From Aquaticitalea lipolytica (GTDB taxonomy: Bacteria > Bacteroidota > Bacteroidia > Flavobacteriales > Flavobacteriaceae): DNA of 64,000 nt. How positions within the stretch are numbered: the stretch's first letter is position 1; every line of letters starts with the position of its first letter. Both the position numbers and the translations under genes were made by a program. The stretch spans positions 62,001 through 126,000 of the forward strand of contig NZ_BMIC01000003.1 in assembly GCF_014641635.1 (NCBI RefSeq), given 5' to 3'. The notes under the pieces were generated by a model. It was not told where the DNA came from. It was given only the letters and a program-made list of their open reading frames with translations, and searched no databases. Below are positions 44,728-53,829 of the stretch, in pieces.

Positions 44728-45165
44728 ATGAGTTTAGATAAGATTTTATCAATTTCTGGAAAGCCAGGTTTATATAAAGTTGTAACACCAACAAGAAGCG
44801 GTTTTGTTGCAGAATCATTATTAGATAAAAAACGTATTACAGTAAATGCGCATAGTAACGTAAGTGTTTTAAGTGAAATTGCTGTTTACACCTTAACTGA
44901 AGAATTGCCTTTACGTGAAGTTTTTAAAAAGATAAAAACTAAAGAAGAAGGTAAACCAACATCAATTAGTCATAAAGATTCTAAAGATATATTAGAAGAG
45001 TATTTCTTTGATGTATTGCCAGATTATGATGAAGATAGAGTTTATGCTAGCGACATTAAAAAAATTGTACAATGGTATAATTTATTACAACAACACGATT
45101 TGTTAAGTGCGCTGGACGAAACAAAAAAAGCAGCATCTACTGAAACTTCTTCTGAGGAAGAATAA
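44728..45165 (+). CDS. DUF5606 domain-containing protein
   Basis: The 145-residue protein matches the bacteroidotal DUF5606 family: DKILSISGKPGLYKVVTPTR, then FVAESLLDKKRITVNAHSNV, LREVFKKIKTKEEGKPTSIS and YASDIKKIVQWYNLLQQHDL. The N-terminal part looks like a small SH3-like or KOW-like beta barrel and the C-terminus is helical with an acidic Ser/Thr/Glu tail. No signal peptide is present. Function is unknown. Its position between def and mazG is seen in related genomes as far as I recall, but this was not checked. Confidence 0.85.
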   Translation: MSLDKILSISGKPGLYKVVTPTRSGFVAESLLDKKRITVNAHSNVSVLSEIAVYTLTEELPLREVFKKIKTKEEGKPTSISHKDSKDILEEYFFDVLPDYDEDRVYASDIKKIVQWYNLLQQHDLLSALDETKKAASTETSSEEE

Positions 45166-45218
45166 ATTCATTTATTTTAGTTCATAAATTGTTTACAGAA
45201 AGATAGTCTTATATCTTT

Positions 45219-45246
45219 TTGAGGTCTACTATTAGTTGTATTTTTG
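45219..45246 (+). promoter_or_regulatory. mazG promoter
   Basis: A TTG (45219-45221) and TATTTTTG (45239-45246) separated by 17 b fit the -33/-7 pattern, slightly shorter than the usual spacing. The mazG ATG is 19 b downstream. Confidence 0.5.
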
Positions 45247-45265
45247 AGGTGTAGATATCAAAATT

Positions 45266-46042
45266 ATGGCTGACAAAACCCAACAACTTAAAGCTTTTGA
45301 ACGTTTGCTAATAATCATGGACGAGTTGCGAGAGCAATGTCCTTGGGATAAAAAGCAAACCATGGAAACACTACGTCATTTAACCATTGAAGAGGTTTAT
45401 GAACTTGGTGACGCTATTCTTGATAAAGATTTAGATGAGGTTAAAAAGGAGTTAGGAGACGTTTTATTACATATTGTATTTTATTCACGAATAGGTAGTG
45501 AAACTAATAGCTTTGATATTGCCGATGTTTGTAATAGTATTTGTGACAAACTTATTGAGCGTCATCCACATATTTATGGAGATGTTAAAGTTGAAAATGA
45601 AGACGATGTTAAGCGTAATTGGGAGAAAATAAAACTCAAAGAGAAAGGAAAAACTAGTGTGCTACAAGGAGTTCCAAAAAGTTTACCTGCTATGGTTAAA
45701 GCTAATCGTATACAAGATAAAGCAGCTGGAGTAGGTTTTGATTGGGAAGAGCCTCATCAGGTATATGAAAAAGTAGAGGAGGAGTTGCAAGAGTTAAAAA
45801 CAGAGGTAGCCTCAGGAGACCAAGATAAAATTGAAAGTGAGTTTGGTGATGTACTGTTTTCTTTAATTAATTATGCACGTTTTTTGAAAATAAACCCAGA
45901 AAATGCGCTCGAGCGAACCAATAAAAAATTCATAAAAAGATTTCAGTATTTAGAATCAAAATCTAACGAATTAAATAAACCTTTATCTGAAATGACCTTA
46001 TCTGAAATGGATGTTTTTTGGGAAGAAGCAAAAAAAGTGTAA
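45266..46042 (+). CDS. mazG: Nucleoside triphosphate pyrophosphohydrolase MazG
   Basis: The 258-residue protein has two MazG folds. The N-terminal one carries CPWDKKQTMETLRHLTIEEV with the EExxE-type metal ligands and LDEVKKELGDVLLHIVFYSR. The C-terminal one has VYEKVEEELQELKTEVASGD and IESEFGDVLFSLINYARFL. It hydrolyses NTPs to NMPs and pyrophosphate, limiting aberrant nucleotides and (p)ppGpp-linked stress in E. coli. Length matches the E. coli type. A strong terminator lies about 150 b downstream, facing the DUF349 gene. Confidence 0.95.
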   Translation: MADKTQQLKAFERLLIIMDELREQCPWDKKQTMETLRHLTIEEVYELGDAILDKDLDEVKKELGDVLLHIVFYSRIGSETNSFDIADVCNSICDKLIERHPHIYGDVKVENEDDVKRNWEKIKLKEKGKTSVLQGVPKSLPAMVKANRIQDKAAGVGFDWEEPHQVYEKVEEELQELKTEVASGDQDKIESEFGDVLFSLINYARFLKINPENALERTNKKFIKRFQYLESKSNELNKPLSEMTLSEMDVFWEEAKKV

Positions 46043-46193
46043 AAATATTTTCATTGCCGACATCCAAAATTAGGTCTTAGTACGTATATAGAATATAGAA
46101 ACTTTAACTTTAAGTTTCATTATCATAAGTAGGTAATCTTAATTGTATTTTAAGCGGTATAGGTTAAGATTAAAATTTAGTTTAGTTAGGGGT

Positions 46194-46225
46194 AAAATCC
46201 TATCTGTTTTTGCAGATAGGATTTT
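46194..46225. terminator. Bidirectional terminator between mazG and the DUF349 gene
   Basis: A perfect 13-base stem (AAAATCCTATCTG / CAGATAGGATTTT) surrounds a 6-base loop. T-rich sequence follows on the plus strand, and on the minus strand four T complete the stem. The ~150 b before it (46043-46193) show no gene or other recognisable element. Confidence 0.88.
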
Positions 46226-46230
46226 ATTAT

Positions 46231-48261
46231 TTAATACAGTTCCTTAAGTTTTCTAAACTTTTCTTCCCAAAGAGCAAGATTGTTTTTGTGATTTTCAATA
46301 TTGTTAAGCACATCTTTTACTAAAGGGTTAGTTTCGTCTATGTTTGTAAAAAACTGAAGATTGTTTTCCAACTGATTAATTTCACCTTTTACTTCGTCAA
46401 TTTTTTTACGAATAAAATTGTGTTCGTTGTCTAATAGACGAGTATCATCTGGTTGTGATAAATTATCAAGTTTATTCTCAAATTTTATCATTTCAACCTC
46501 AGTTTTGTCCATTTTTAAACTGCTGAACAATCCATCTATAGTTTTATTGAATTTACCTTCAATAAAGCGTTTATTCTGTGGTACATTGCCAATGTTTTTC
46601 CACTCTTCAATTTTTTGTTTAAGGGTTTCAACATCTTGCTCTGCCTTTCCGCTTAGTTTAAGTTCTTTTAAGCTATCTAAAAGTTTAGCTTTTTTATCAA
46701 AGGCTTCAAACTCTACCTTGTTTTCAGCTTTTCTTTCGGCATGTAATTTGTCAAAATAATGATTGCAGGCAGCTTTAAATTGTTTCCATATTTTATCACT
46801 GTCTTTTCTTGGTACATGACCAATTTGCTTCCAATCATTTTGGATTTTCTTCATTAAAGGCGTTACAGTCTCATAGTCATCGCTATCTTTATTATCCTCT
46901 GCAATTTTAATAAGATCTAATTTTTTCTGCAGATTGGTATACTGATCCTTTTTTAAACTTTTATAAAAGTTATTTTTCTTTTTATTGAATGTTCTAACAA
47001 CTGCTTTAAATTTTGCCCAAGTTGCCTCGTTTACTTTTAAAGGCACTTTTCCAGCTTTAAAGAAATCTTCTCGCAACGCTTCAATTGCTTTTATTTTTTT
47101 CTGCCAAGTTTGGTGAGTATTACCATCGTCTTTTGCTATTTCTTCAATTTTAGAAATGATAAGTTCTTTCTTTTCTAGATTTGCTTCTTGAGCCTTATCA
47201 ACATCAGCATAGTAAGCTTGACGCTTATCATGAATTGTTTTTGTTGCATTACTAAAACGCTCCCAAATTGCCTCACGATGTTCTCTGTCAACTGGTCCTA
47301 AATCTTCTTTCCACATTTTGTGTAGAACTTGCAATTCTCTAAAAGAACGATTTGTATTATCGTCTTGTGCTAATTCTTCAGCACGCTCAATAATTTTTAG
47401 TTTTTGATCTAAGTTATGTTTAAAATCCATATCACGTAAATCGCGATTTAGATGTAAAAAGTCGTAAAAAATTTCAACGTGATGATGGTAAGTATTCCAA
47501 GCATTGTTGTATTTGTCTCTTGGAATTGGTCCTGCATTACGCCATTGTTCTTGTAAATCCTTAAAGTGCTTATAAGTTGTATTAATGTTTTCTTCTACAT
47601 TTATTAAGCCTTTAATTTCTTCGATAATTTCTAAACGCTTTTCAAGATTTGCTTTAAGATTAGTCTCTAAAGTTTTGTAATAAGCGTTAAGGTTATTTCT
47701 GTAATCTTTAAATAAACTATTGAATTGTTTTTTTAATGGGCTAGAGTAGTAGAAGTCTATTTCATTACCTCCATCTGCTAAAAATTCTTCCTTTTTCTCT
47801 TCAAGAATTTCAGAAAATTTGGAGTTGAATTCTGATTTTATCTCATCGACATGAGATTTTATAGTTTGAATTTTTTTGTTCTTTAGGAGCCACTCAAACT
47901 CTTCTGTCAATTTTTCCATTGACATAGCGTGATAATCCTTGTCTTCTAAATTATGTCTGTCTGTATTGTCTTCGTCTTCTGCGTCTTCTGCATTAGCTTC
48001 ATCAATTTCATCAACATGATTATCTGCTTTAGTTTGCTTTGCATCACTTTTTTCAGCTACAGGTTCTTCATCTTCTGTAACAGATTCTTCGTTTGCAGAA
48101 TCATCACTTGCCTCAATTTCGTTTTCTACTTCATTAACCTCTTCAACAGCATCTTCTTGTGCATCATTTTGGTTTTCAGATGTTTCAGATTCCGAATTAA
48201 GCTCTGTAATATTTATTTCTTCATTTCCATCTGCTTCTTGCAGGTTATCTTGCTTTGACAT
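46231..48261 (-). CDS. DUF349 repeat protein with acidic N-terminus
   Basis: The ATG at 48261 (MSKQDNLQEADG) is preferred over a TTG three codons upstream. The ~676-residue cytoplasmic protein has a very acidic, low-complexity N-terminus (about 1-115). Five DUF349 units follow, each with a W-x-x-x-G-x-VP core: LQEQWRNAGPIPRD, MWKEDLGPVDRE, LREDFFKAGKVPLK (the first Trp replaced), IQNDWKQIGHVPRK and IEEWKNIGNVPQNK. The rest is predicted coiled coil. DUF349 proteins are ubiquitous in Bacteroidota and of unknown function; the array resembles a structural rod. Confidence 0.88.
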   Translation of the reverse strand: MSKQDNLQEADGNEEINITELNSESETSENQNDAQEDAVEEVNEVENEIEASDDSANEESVTEDEEPVAEKSDAKQTKADNHVDEIDEANAEDAEDEDNTDRHNLEDKDYHAMSMEKLTEEFEWLLKNKKIQTIKSHVDEIKSEFNSKFSEILEEKKEEFLADGGNEIDFYYSSPLKKQFNSLFKDYRNNLNAYYKTLETNLKANLEKRLEIIEEIKGLINVEENINTTYKHFKDLQEQWRNAGPIPRDKYNNAWNTYHHHVEIFYDFLHLNRDLRDMDFKHNLDQKLKIIERAEELAQDDNTNRSFRELQVLHKMWKEDLGPVDREHREAIWERFSNATKTIHDKRQAYYADVDKAQEANLEKKELIISKIEEIAKDDGNTHQTWQKKIKAIEALREDFFKAGKVPLKVNEATWAKFKAVVRTFNKKKNNFYKSLKKDQYTNLQKKLDLIKIAEDNKDSDDYETVTPLMKKIQNDWKQIGHVPRKDSDKIWKQFKAACNHYFDKLHAERKAENKVEFEAFDKKAKLLDSLKELKLSGKAEQDVETLKQKIEEWKNIGNVPQNKRFIEGKFNKTIDGLFSSLKMDKTEVEMIKFENKLDNLSQPDDTRLLDNEHNFIRKKIDEVKGEINQLENNLQFFTNIDETNPLVKDVLNNIENHKNNLALWEEKFRKLKELY

Positions 48262-48355
48262 TTGTTTCAATGTTTAGGTTCGTATAATACTTAAAAAGTT
48301 AAATATACTAACAAGACGTTAGATTACAAAAGAGAAAGTCGATTTTGAGCCTATT

Positions 48356-49093
48356 TTAGCCTTTTCCCCAAATTTTCCATGCTTTTTCTGCCTGAAATTC
48401 TAGCATAGAATATCCATTACAGGTAGTTGCGCCTTTAATTTCTCCGCAAATTAAAAACTTTGTTTGTATTGGGTTGTAAATGAGGTCAAAAAGAAGATGA
48501 TCTTTAGTAATACCATCATATGGTATGTTTGGGCACTCATTTACTTTTGGATGTGTGCCAATTGGTGTGCAATTTATTATAATAGGATAACTACTAATGA
48601 TGGTTTCGTTGAGGTCATCATAGGTGAATTTAGCTTTTGTGTTTGATGTTCTAGAAACGTAATCAAATTGAATATTTAATCTCTCTAAAGTGTATGCAAT
48701 TGCTTTTGATGCGCCTCCAGTTCCTAATATTAAAGCTTTTTTATGATGAGGTTTCAAGAAGGGTTTTATAGACTTTTTGAATCCGTAATAATCAGTATTA
48801 TAGCCTTTTAAGGTTTTGTCTGAAGCAATTTTTATAGTATTTACAGCTCCGATTTTTTCAGCTCTTTTGCTTAAACTGTCTAAATATGGAATTATTTGTT
48901 CTTTATAAGGGATAGTAACATTTAAGCCTAGTAAATCTGGGTTGTTTTTGAGAACATTTTTAAATTGAGAAATATCCTTAATATCAAAATTTTCGTAAAA
49001 AAATGGGAGTTCTTCATTTTCAAATTTAGTCGTGAAATAGGCTTTTGAAAATGAATACGAAATATCTTTTCCTATCAATCCTAACTTAGGCAT
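48356..49093 (-). CDS. aroE: Shikimate dehydrogenase
   Basis: The 245-residue enzyme reduces 3-dehydroshikimate with NADPH in aromatic amino acid synthesis. It has KLGLIGKDISYSFSKAYFTT, the catalytic-Lys region LGLNVTIPYKEQIIPYL, AVNTIKI and NTDYYGFKKSI, the Rossmann loop ALILGTGGASKAIAYTL with SRT for NADP specificity, and NCTPIGTHP. The C-terminal GYSMLEFQAEKAWKIWG is complete. The start overlaps the DUF368 gene end by 8 b, so translation is coupled. Confidence 0.95.
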   Translation of the reverse strand: MPKLGLIGKDISYSFSKAYFTTKFENEELPFFYENFDIKDISQFKNVLKNNPDLLGLNVTIPYKEQIIPYLDSLSKRAEKIGAVNTIKIASDKTLKGYNTDYYGFKKSIKPFLKPHHKKALILGTGGASKAIAYTLERLNIQFDYVSRTSNTKAKFTYDDLNETIISSYPIIINCTPIGTHPKVNECPNIPYDGITKDHLLFDLIYNPIQTKFLICGEIKGATTCNGYSMLEFQAEKAWKIWGKG

Positions 49094-50105
49094 TTACTTT
49101 TTTTGTTTTGTGTCCATACCATTCTAAAGCTAAAACGATTAGAATTCCTAATACAATATACGCAATTGCCAGAAATGTTTCGCTATTTAATTCAGGAATA
49201 AATCGGGTGTAATTTGAAACTATTTTTTTGCCTGTAGAGTCGTATAAAAATTCACCTTGCTCAGATGTTTTATAGATGGTTTCTTTCCAAGGCCAAACAA
49301 CACCCAAAGACCCAATTATAAAACCAATTATTGCAGATATTGTTATGTTTTTATAATGTTTTAATATATAGCTAATTACATGTGAAAATGTTACTAATCC
49401 TACTACAGAGCCTAATGTAAATACAGCTAAAACTTTAAGCATTTGCAACCGTTCACTATTACGAATAAAATCAAAATTACCACTTATTATATCATAAAAT
49501 GTATCAGAAAGCGCATTAACTGAGTCTACCAAAAGTAAAACGTAATTACCAAGTAGTATAAGTATAAAAGAGCCTGAAAAGCCTGGAAGTGTCATGCCCG
49601 AAACACTAATAATACCACAAAAAAACACAAACCAAAGATTGTCGTTTTCTTTTGCAGGATCTAAAAAACTAATACTCACTCCAATAATAATACCTATTGC
49701 TAATGAAGTTATTGTTTTGTAATTCCAATCTTTAAAATCTTTATTGATATAGTAAATAGAGCCTATTATCATTCCAAAAAAAGTACTCCAAACATATAGT
49801 TCATAATGCGTTAAAAAATAATCAAGCACTTTAGAAACACTAAAATAGCTCACTACCATTCCTAAAAAAAGAATACCTAAAAAGCGACCATTTACATAAT
49901 TAAAGAAACTTTTATAACGACCGTTAAACAAGAGTTTAAAAGCCGTTTTATTTACTTTTTGAAGCGAGTATATAAACTCTTCATAAAAGCCTGCAACAAA
50001 CGCTACAACACCACCAGAAACACCAGGCACTTTATTAGCAGCTCCCATTCCAAGTCCTTTAAAAAACAAGAATAATCTGTCTGTAAATGTTCTGGTACTT
50101 TGCAT
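49086..50105 (-). CDS. DUF368 membrane protein, copy A (PopT-type lipid-carrier translocase family)
   Basis: The 339-residue protein has about nine hydrophobic helices and the DUF368 signature near the N-terminus (FFKGLGMGAANKVPGVSGGV) and in the middle (SGMTLPGFSGSFILILLGNY). Proteins of this family (PopT) have been reported to recycle undecaprenyl phosphate across the inner membrane, which supports peptidoglycan and glycan synthesis. A second DUF368 gene starts 1 b upstream, so the pair is cotranscribed. The C-terminus carries an extra charged loop before the last helix. It overlaps aroE by 8 b. Confidence 0.9.
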   Translation of the reverse strand: MQSTRTFTDRLFLFFKGLGMGAANKVPGVSGGVVAFVAGFYEEFIYSLQKVNKTAFKLLFNGRYKSFFNYVNGRFLGILFLGMVVSYFSVSKVLDYFLTHYELYVWSTFFGMIIGSIYYINKDFKDWNYKTITSLAIGIIIGVSISFLDPAKENDNLWFVFFCGIISVSGMTLPGFSGSFILILLGNYVLLLVDSVNALSDTFYDIISGNFDFIRNSERLQMLKVLAVFTLGSVVGLVTFSHVISYILKHYKNITISAIIGFIIGSLGVVWPWKETIYKTSEQGEFLYDSTGKKIVSNYTRFIPELNSETFLAIAYIVLGILIVLALEWYGHKTKKVNA

Positions 50106-50106
50106 T

Positions 50107-51027
50107 TTATTGCTTTTTGGAGCCTATTTTTTCAAGTATAAAAATAGTTAAAAATCCTACAACCATTAAGATAATAGCATAAGTAATTTGTGGATTGCCA
50201 TCGAATGTAAAAGGAGATATACTTTTTTCAACTAGTGGAGTTTTAATGCCATCTGAAGTTGTTTGCCAAGTTACTACTTCTTTCCAAGGCCAAATTTTAT
50301 TTAATGATCCAAAAATAAAGCCAGTAAGTAATGCTAATGTTATGTTATGATAATGCTTAAATAGCCATTTTAAAATATGACTAAAACTTAATAAACCTAC
50401 TATAGCACCAAAAGTGAAAATGGCAATTTTTTTTACATCAAAATCATGTAGAGCGTCACTTAAAGTTTTATATGCTCCTAAAATTACCAATATAAACGAT
50501 CCGGAAATTCCAGGAAGTATCATGGCGCAAATTGCCAATGCACCAGCAAAAAATAAAAAAAGAGAACTGTTATTATCTGCCATTGTTGGTAATGTTGTAA
50601 TATAATAAGCTGCTAATGCACCAAGAATTATTGACACTACAACACCTGCATTCCATTTGTTTATTTGTTTGCCTACAAAAAATATGCTGGCTACAATAAG
50701 CCCAAAAAAGAATGACCAGATAAGAATTGGGTGATTTTCTATAAGATATTTAGCTAAACGCATAAATGATACGTAGCTAATAATAATACCAGATAATAAT
50801 GCTACAATAAAGTTACCATTAAGTTGAGCCCAAAATGCTGAAAAACCTTCTTTTTTTAAGGTTTTAAATAACGATAGATTAACACCACTTATGGTTTTAA
50901 TTAACTCTTCATAAATACCTGAAATAAAGGCAATGGTTCCTCCAGAAACTCCTGGAACAGCATCTGCTGCTCCCATTGCAACACCTTTAAGGGAGATGAC
51001 TGCGTAGTCTAATAAGCGTCTTTGCAT
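50107..51027 (-). CDS. DUF368 membrane protein, copy B (PopT-type lipid-carrier translocase family)
   Basis: The 306-residue paralog has the same two signature loops (SLKGVAMGAADAVPGVSGGT and CAMILPGISGSFILVILGAY) and a similar helix pattern (SFFFGLIVASIFFVGKQI, GAIVGLLSFSHILKWLFKHY). It matches the predicted inverted-repeat topology of DUF368 transporters. The two copies are clearly homologous but strongly diverged, so duplication is old. They may act as separate translocases or as a heterodimer; the sequence does not decide. It follows the TPR gene on the same strand after 37 b. Confidence 0.9.
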   Translation of the reverse strand: MQRRLLDYAVISLKGVAMGAADAVPGVSGGTIAFISGIYEELIKTISGVNLSLFKTLKKEGFSAFWAQLNGNFIVALLSGIIISYVSFMRLAKYLIENHPILIWSFFFGLIVASIFFVGKQINKWNAGVVVSIILGALAAYYITTLPTMADNNSSLFLFFAGALAICAMILPGISGSFILVILGAYKTLSDALHDFDVKKIAIFTFGAIVGLLSFSHILKWLFKHYHNITLALLTGFIFGSLNKIWPWKEVVTWQTTSDGIKTPLVEKSISPFTFDGNPQITYAIILMVVGFLTIFILEKIGSKKQ

Positions 51028-51064
51028 TTTTTTATCTTAATAAGAAAGTAAAGATATGTATTTT

Positions 51065-52477
51065 TTAGCTCGACTGCTTTTTAGAATTTAAAATAATATC
51101 TTGAATAGATTTTTGTGAAGCTATTAAAGGAAAAAGCTCTTCAATTATAAAGTCAAACTCAGAGTTTAGTAATAATCCGTTTTTAAGATGATAAAATCCT
51201 TTTTCTGTTTCTAAAAGAGTGTAATAAATACCAGCAAGTCTGAATTCTATTTCAGCTGTTTCAGGATAAAATTCGGCTGCTTGAATAAGGTTTAATGCAC
51301 TAGCTTCAGGTTCGCCTAATCGAATTAAAATATCAGCTCTTGATAGCCATGTAGATAATTCATAATTGCCCAAATCTAAGGTTTTTTTGTAACCTCTTTC
51401 AGCTTCTTCAAGGAAGTTTAATCGATGATTAATTTGTGCATACAATTTCCAATATATGACATTATCACAATCAATATTTATAGCTTTATTGATATAAAAT
51501 AATGCTTTTTGATAGTTTCTCTTTTTGTTATAAAACTTAGTTATTGCAATCCAGCCTTTATCTAAAAGCGGATCTTCATGTACTGTTTTGTAATAATACT
51601 GTAATGCTAAATCATGCTGATTTAGTTTTTCATGACAATTACCAATTCTTAATAAAGCAAATGATGTTGGCTCGTCTAAGGTTAGTGTAATTTTATAGTT
51701 TTCTATAGCTTCTTCGTACTTTTTAAGCTTCTCTAAAACTTTCCCTTTTTCTAAGTATGCACCAACAAAACTATCATCAGAAATTATAGCAAATTCAAAA
51801 GCGGCTAAAGCTTTTTGAAAATCTTTAAGCGAAAAGTATTGTCTTCCTAATTGGTGCCATGCAACTTCGCAATATGGATTTTTATCCAAATAACGATTTA
51901 AGAAGTCTATAGCTTCAGAATTTAGATTTAAGAAATCAAAACAGTAAATAATATTATATAATGCTGAATAATCTTCCATATCCAGCTCTAAACATTTTAT
52001 AAAATAATCTTTAGCGTTTTCAAATTGATCCATAAACAAATACTCCATACCAATTAAGGCATATAAATCGGCATCGTCATCATCATTTTCAGTAAGCTTT
52101 AAAGCAATCATTAACGTGTCAATTGCTTTTTGATGTTCATCTCTTTTTGAAAGTATACTAGCTTTTTGAATATATATTTCTTCATTTGAAGGCTCAATAA
52201 CATATAATGCATCCAGTAGCTTATCTGCTTGCTGCAGTTTGTCTTCTAGCACATAAATTTCTACTTGAAATAGTTTGAGGTTTACAGAAGTTGGATGCTG
52301 TTCTAATCCCATTTTAATTGCTTTTTTAGCTAAAGCAATTTTTCCAATTTCTAAATAGTGTTGAATGATATTTTCAAATTCACTAGAATCGAAAAACAAA
52401 ACATTGTTTGTTTTTAGCATCGATTCAAATTTGGTTAGCGAAAAATTGTCGTTGTCGTCATGCTGACTGAACTCCAT
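51065..52477 (-). CDS. Tetratricopeptide repeat protein
   Basis: The ATG at 52477 (MEFSQHDDNDNFSL) is chosen over a GTG two codons upstream. The ~470-residue protein is almost entirely TPR helices (for example YSALYNIIYCFDFLNLNSEA, EVAWHQLGRQYFSLKDFQKA and GAYLEKGKVLEKLKKYEEAI), at least ten units. There is no signal peptide or transmembrane segment, so it should be cytosolic. TPR proteins scaffold protein complexes; no partner is evident here. Related proteins with the same N-terminal block (KFESMLKTNNVLFFDSSEFE) seem to be conserved in flavobacteria, which is recollection rather than a search result. Confidence 0.9.
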   Translation of the reverse strand: MEFSQHDDNDNFSLTKFESMLKTNNVLFFDSSEFENIIQHYLEIGKIALAKKAIKMGLEQHPTSVNLKLFQVEIYVLEDKLQQADKLLDALYVIEPSNEEIYIQKASILSKRDEHQKAIDTLMIALKLTENDDDDADLYALIGMEYLFMDQFENAKDYFIKCLELDMEDYSALYNIIYCFDFLNLNSEAIDFLNRYLDKNPYCEVAWHQLGRQYFSLKDFQKALAAFEFAIISDDSFVGAYLEKGKVLEKLKKYEEAIENYKITLTLDEPTSFALLRIGNCHEKLNQHDLALQYYYKTVHEDPLLDKGWIAITKFYNKKRNYQKALFYINKAINIDCDNVIYWKLYAQINHRLNFLEEAERGYKKTLDLGNYELSTWLSRADILIRLGEPEASALNLIQAAEFYPETAEIEFRLAGIYYTLLETEKGFYHLKNGLLLNSEFDFIIEELFPLIASQKSIQDIILNSKKQSS

Positions 52478-52617
52478 AAGCACATTTTATTGTTCCTTGA
52501 AATAAATTTACTGTTATCGTTATGAAATTGAAGTTTTTAGCGCTAATGTTTTCAACAAAGTAATTAACAGTTGAATTTAAACTTGAGGTAATTTATTTTA
52601 AACACTGATAGACAGTA

Positions 52618-53829
52618 TTATATGGTTTTGTTTGTAGCTTTTTGTTTCTGGTAAATTGTGTCTAAAACTTGGATAATCAACTCACAACCTTTAATAATTT
52701 CTTCATTTGTAATGGTTAGAGGAGGCGTAATTCGGATTGCTTTAGGTTCAAAAAGCAGCCAAAACAGAATTAATCCTTGATTTTGACACTTTAAAATGAC
52801 CTCATTTACAAGGTCTTCAGATGGTAAAATGGCAGCAAGCATTAATCCTTTTCCACGAATATCTTCAATTAGTGGATGCACTAAATGTTGCCTAAAAAGT
52901 TGTTCTTTTTCTAATGCTTGAGGCATTAATTTGCTTTCAGTAATTTCTTTTACTGTTGCAAGTGCAGCAGCAGCAATTACTGGATGACCACCAAAGGTGG
53001 TTATATGTCCTAATTTAGGATTGTCTTTTAAAGTAGACATCATGGCTTTTGAAGCTGTAAATGCACCAATTGGCATTCCGCCTCCAAGTCCTTTTCCAGT
53101 CACCAATATGTCTGGAACACAATTGTAATGTTCAAACCCAAATAGTTTTCCAGTTCTGCCTATTCCTGGTTGAATTTCATCTAAAATTAATAATGCTCCA
53201 ACCTCGTCACATCGTGTTCTTACCTTAGCTAGATAGTTTTGATTTGGTTCAATAAAACCAGCTCCACCTTGTATGGTTTCTAAAATTACTGCAGCAGTTT
53301 TTCTTGTTATTAGATTTAAATCATCACAATTATTAAAAGTGATAAATTGAATATCTGGAACTAATGGTCTGAAAGCTTGTTTGCGTTCTTCATAACCCAT
53401 AACACTCATTGAGCCCATAGTATTGCCATGATATGCGTGCTTTGCAGCGATTATTTGACTTCTTCCTGTGGCTCGTCTAGCTAATTTTAAAGCGCCTTCA
53501 ATAGCTTCTGTGCCTGAGTTGGTTAAGTAAGTGGTTTCTAACGATTCTGGTAAATGTTTAGCCAATAATTTAGTAAGCTCAACGGCTGGTTCTTGTATAT
53601 ATTCACCATAAACCATTACGTGAAGATACTTGTCTAACTGCTTTTTTATTGCCTTAACAACTTTCGGATGTTTATGACCTAAACTACAAGCTGAAACTCC
53701 AGCAACAAAATCTAAATAAGCTTTATTATTAGTATCATAGATATAGCAACCTTCGGCATGAGAAATCTCCATTGCCAAAGGATGTGGCGTTGTTTGTGCT
53801 TGATATTTTAAAAAATCTTCAGATAACAT
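52618..53829 (-). CDS. Class III aminotransferase (acetylornithine/ornithine type)
   Basis: The 403-residue PLP enzyme of subgroup II aminotransferases has AYLDFVAGVSACSLGHKHPK, TYLTNSGTEAIEGALKLARR, AAKHAYHGNTMGSMSVMG, ILDEIQPGIGRTGKLFGFEH with the PLP-binding Asp, and the Schiff-base Lys in ILVTGKGLGGGMPIGAF. It could use acetylornithine, ornithine, 4-aminobutyrate or another omega-amino donor; no arginine genes are adjacent. Its ATG overlaps the stop of the OstA-like gene by one base, so the two genes are coupled, as seen in other flavobacteria to my knowledge. Confidence 0.88.
   Translation of the reverse strand: MLSEDFLKYQAQTTPHPLAMEISHAEGCYIYDTNNKAYLDFVAGVSACSLGHKHPKVVKAIKKQLDKYLHVMVYGEYIQEPAVELTKLLAKHLPESLETTYLTNSGTEAIEGALKLARRATGRSQIIAAKHAYHGNTMGSMSVMGYEERKQAFRPLVPDIQFITFNNCDDLNLITRKTAAVILETIQGGAGFIEPNQNYLAKVRTRCDEVGALLILDEIQPGIGRTGKLFGFEHYNCVPDILVTGKGLGGGMPIGAFTASKAMMSTLKDNPKLGHITTFGGHPVIAAAALATVKEITESKLMPQALEKEQLFRQHLVHPLIEDIRGKGLMLAAILPSEDLVNEVILKCQNQGLILFWLLFEPKAIRITPPLTITNEEIIKGCELIIQVLDTIYQKQKATNKTI

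Noticed and set aside
47953-48258. Hydrophobic plus-strand frame of about 100 residues
   Set aside because: It is antisense to the acidic low-complexity N-terminus of the DUF349 gene; Glu/Asp codons read backwards give Phe/Ile/Val-rich frames.
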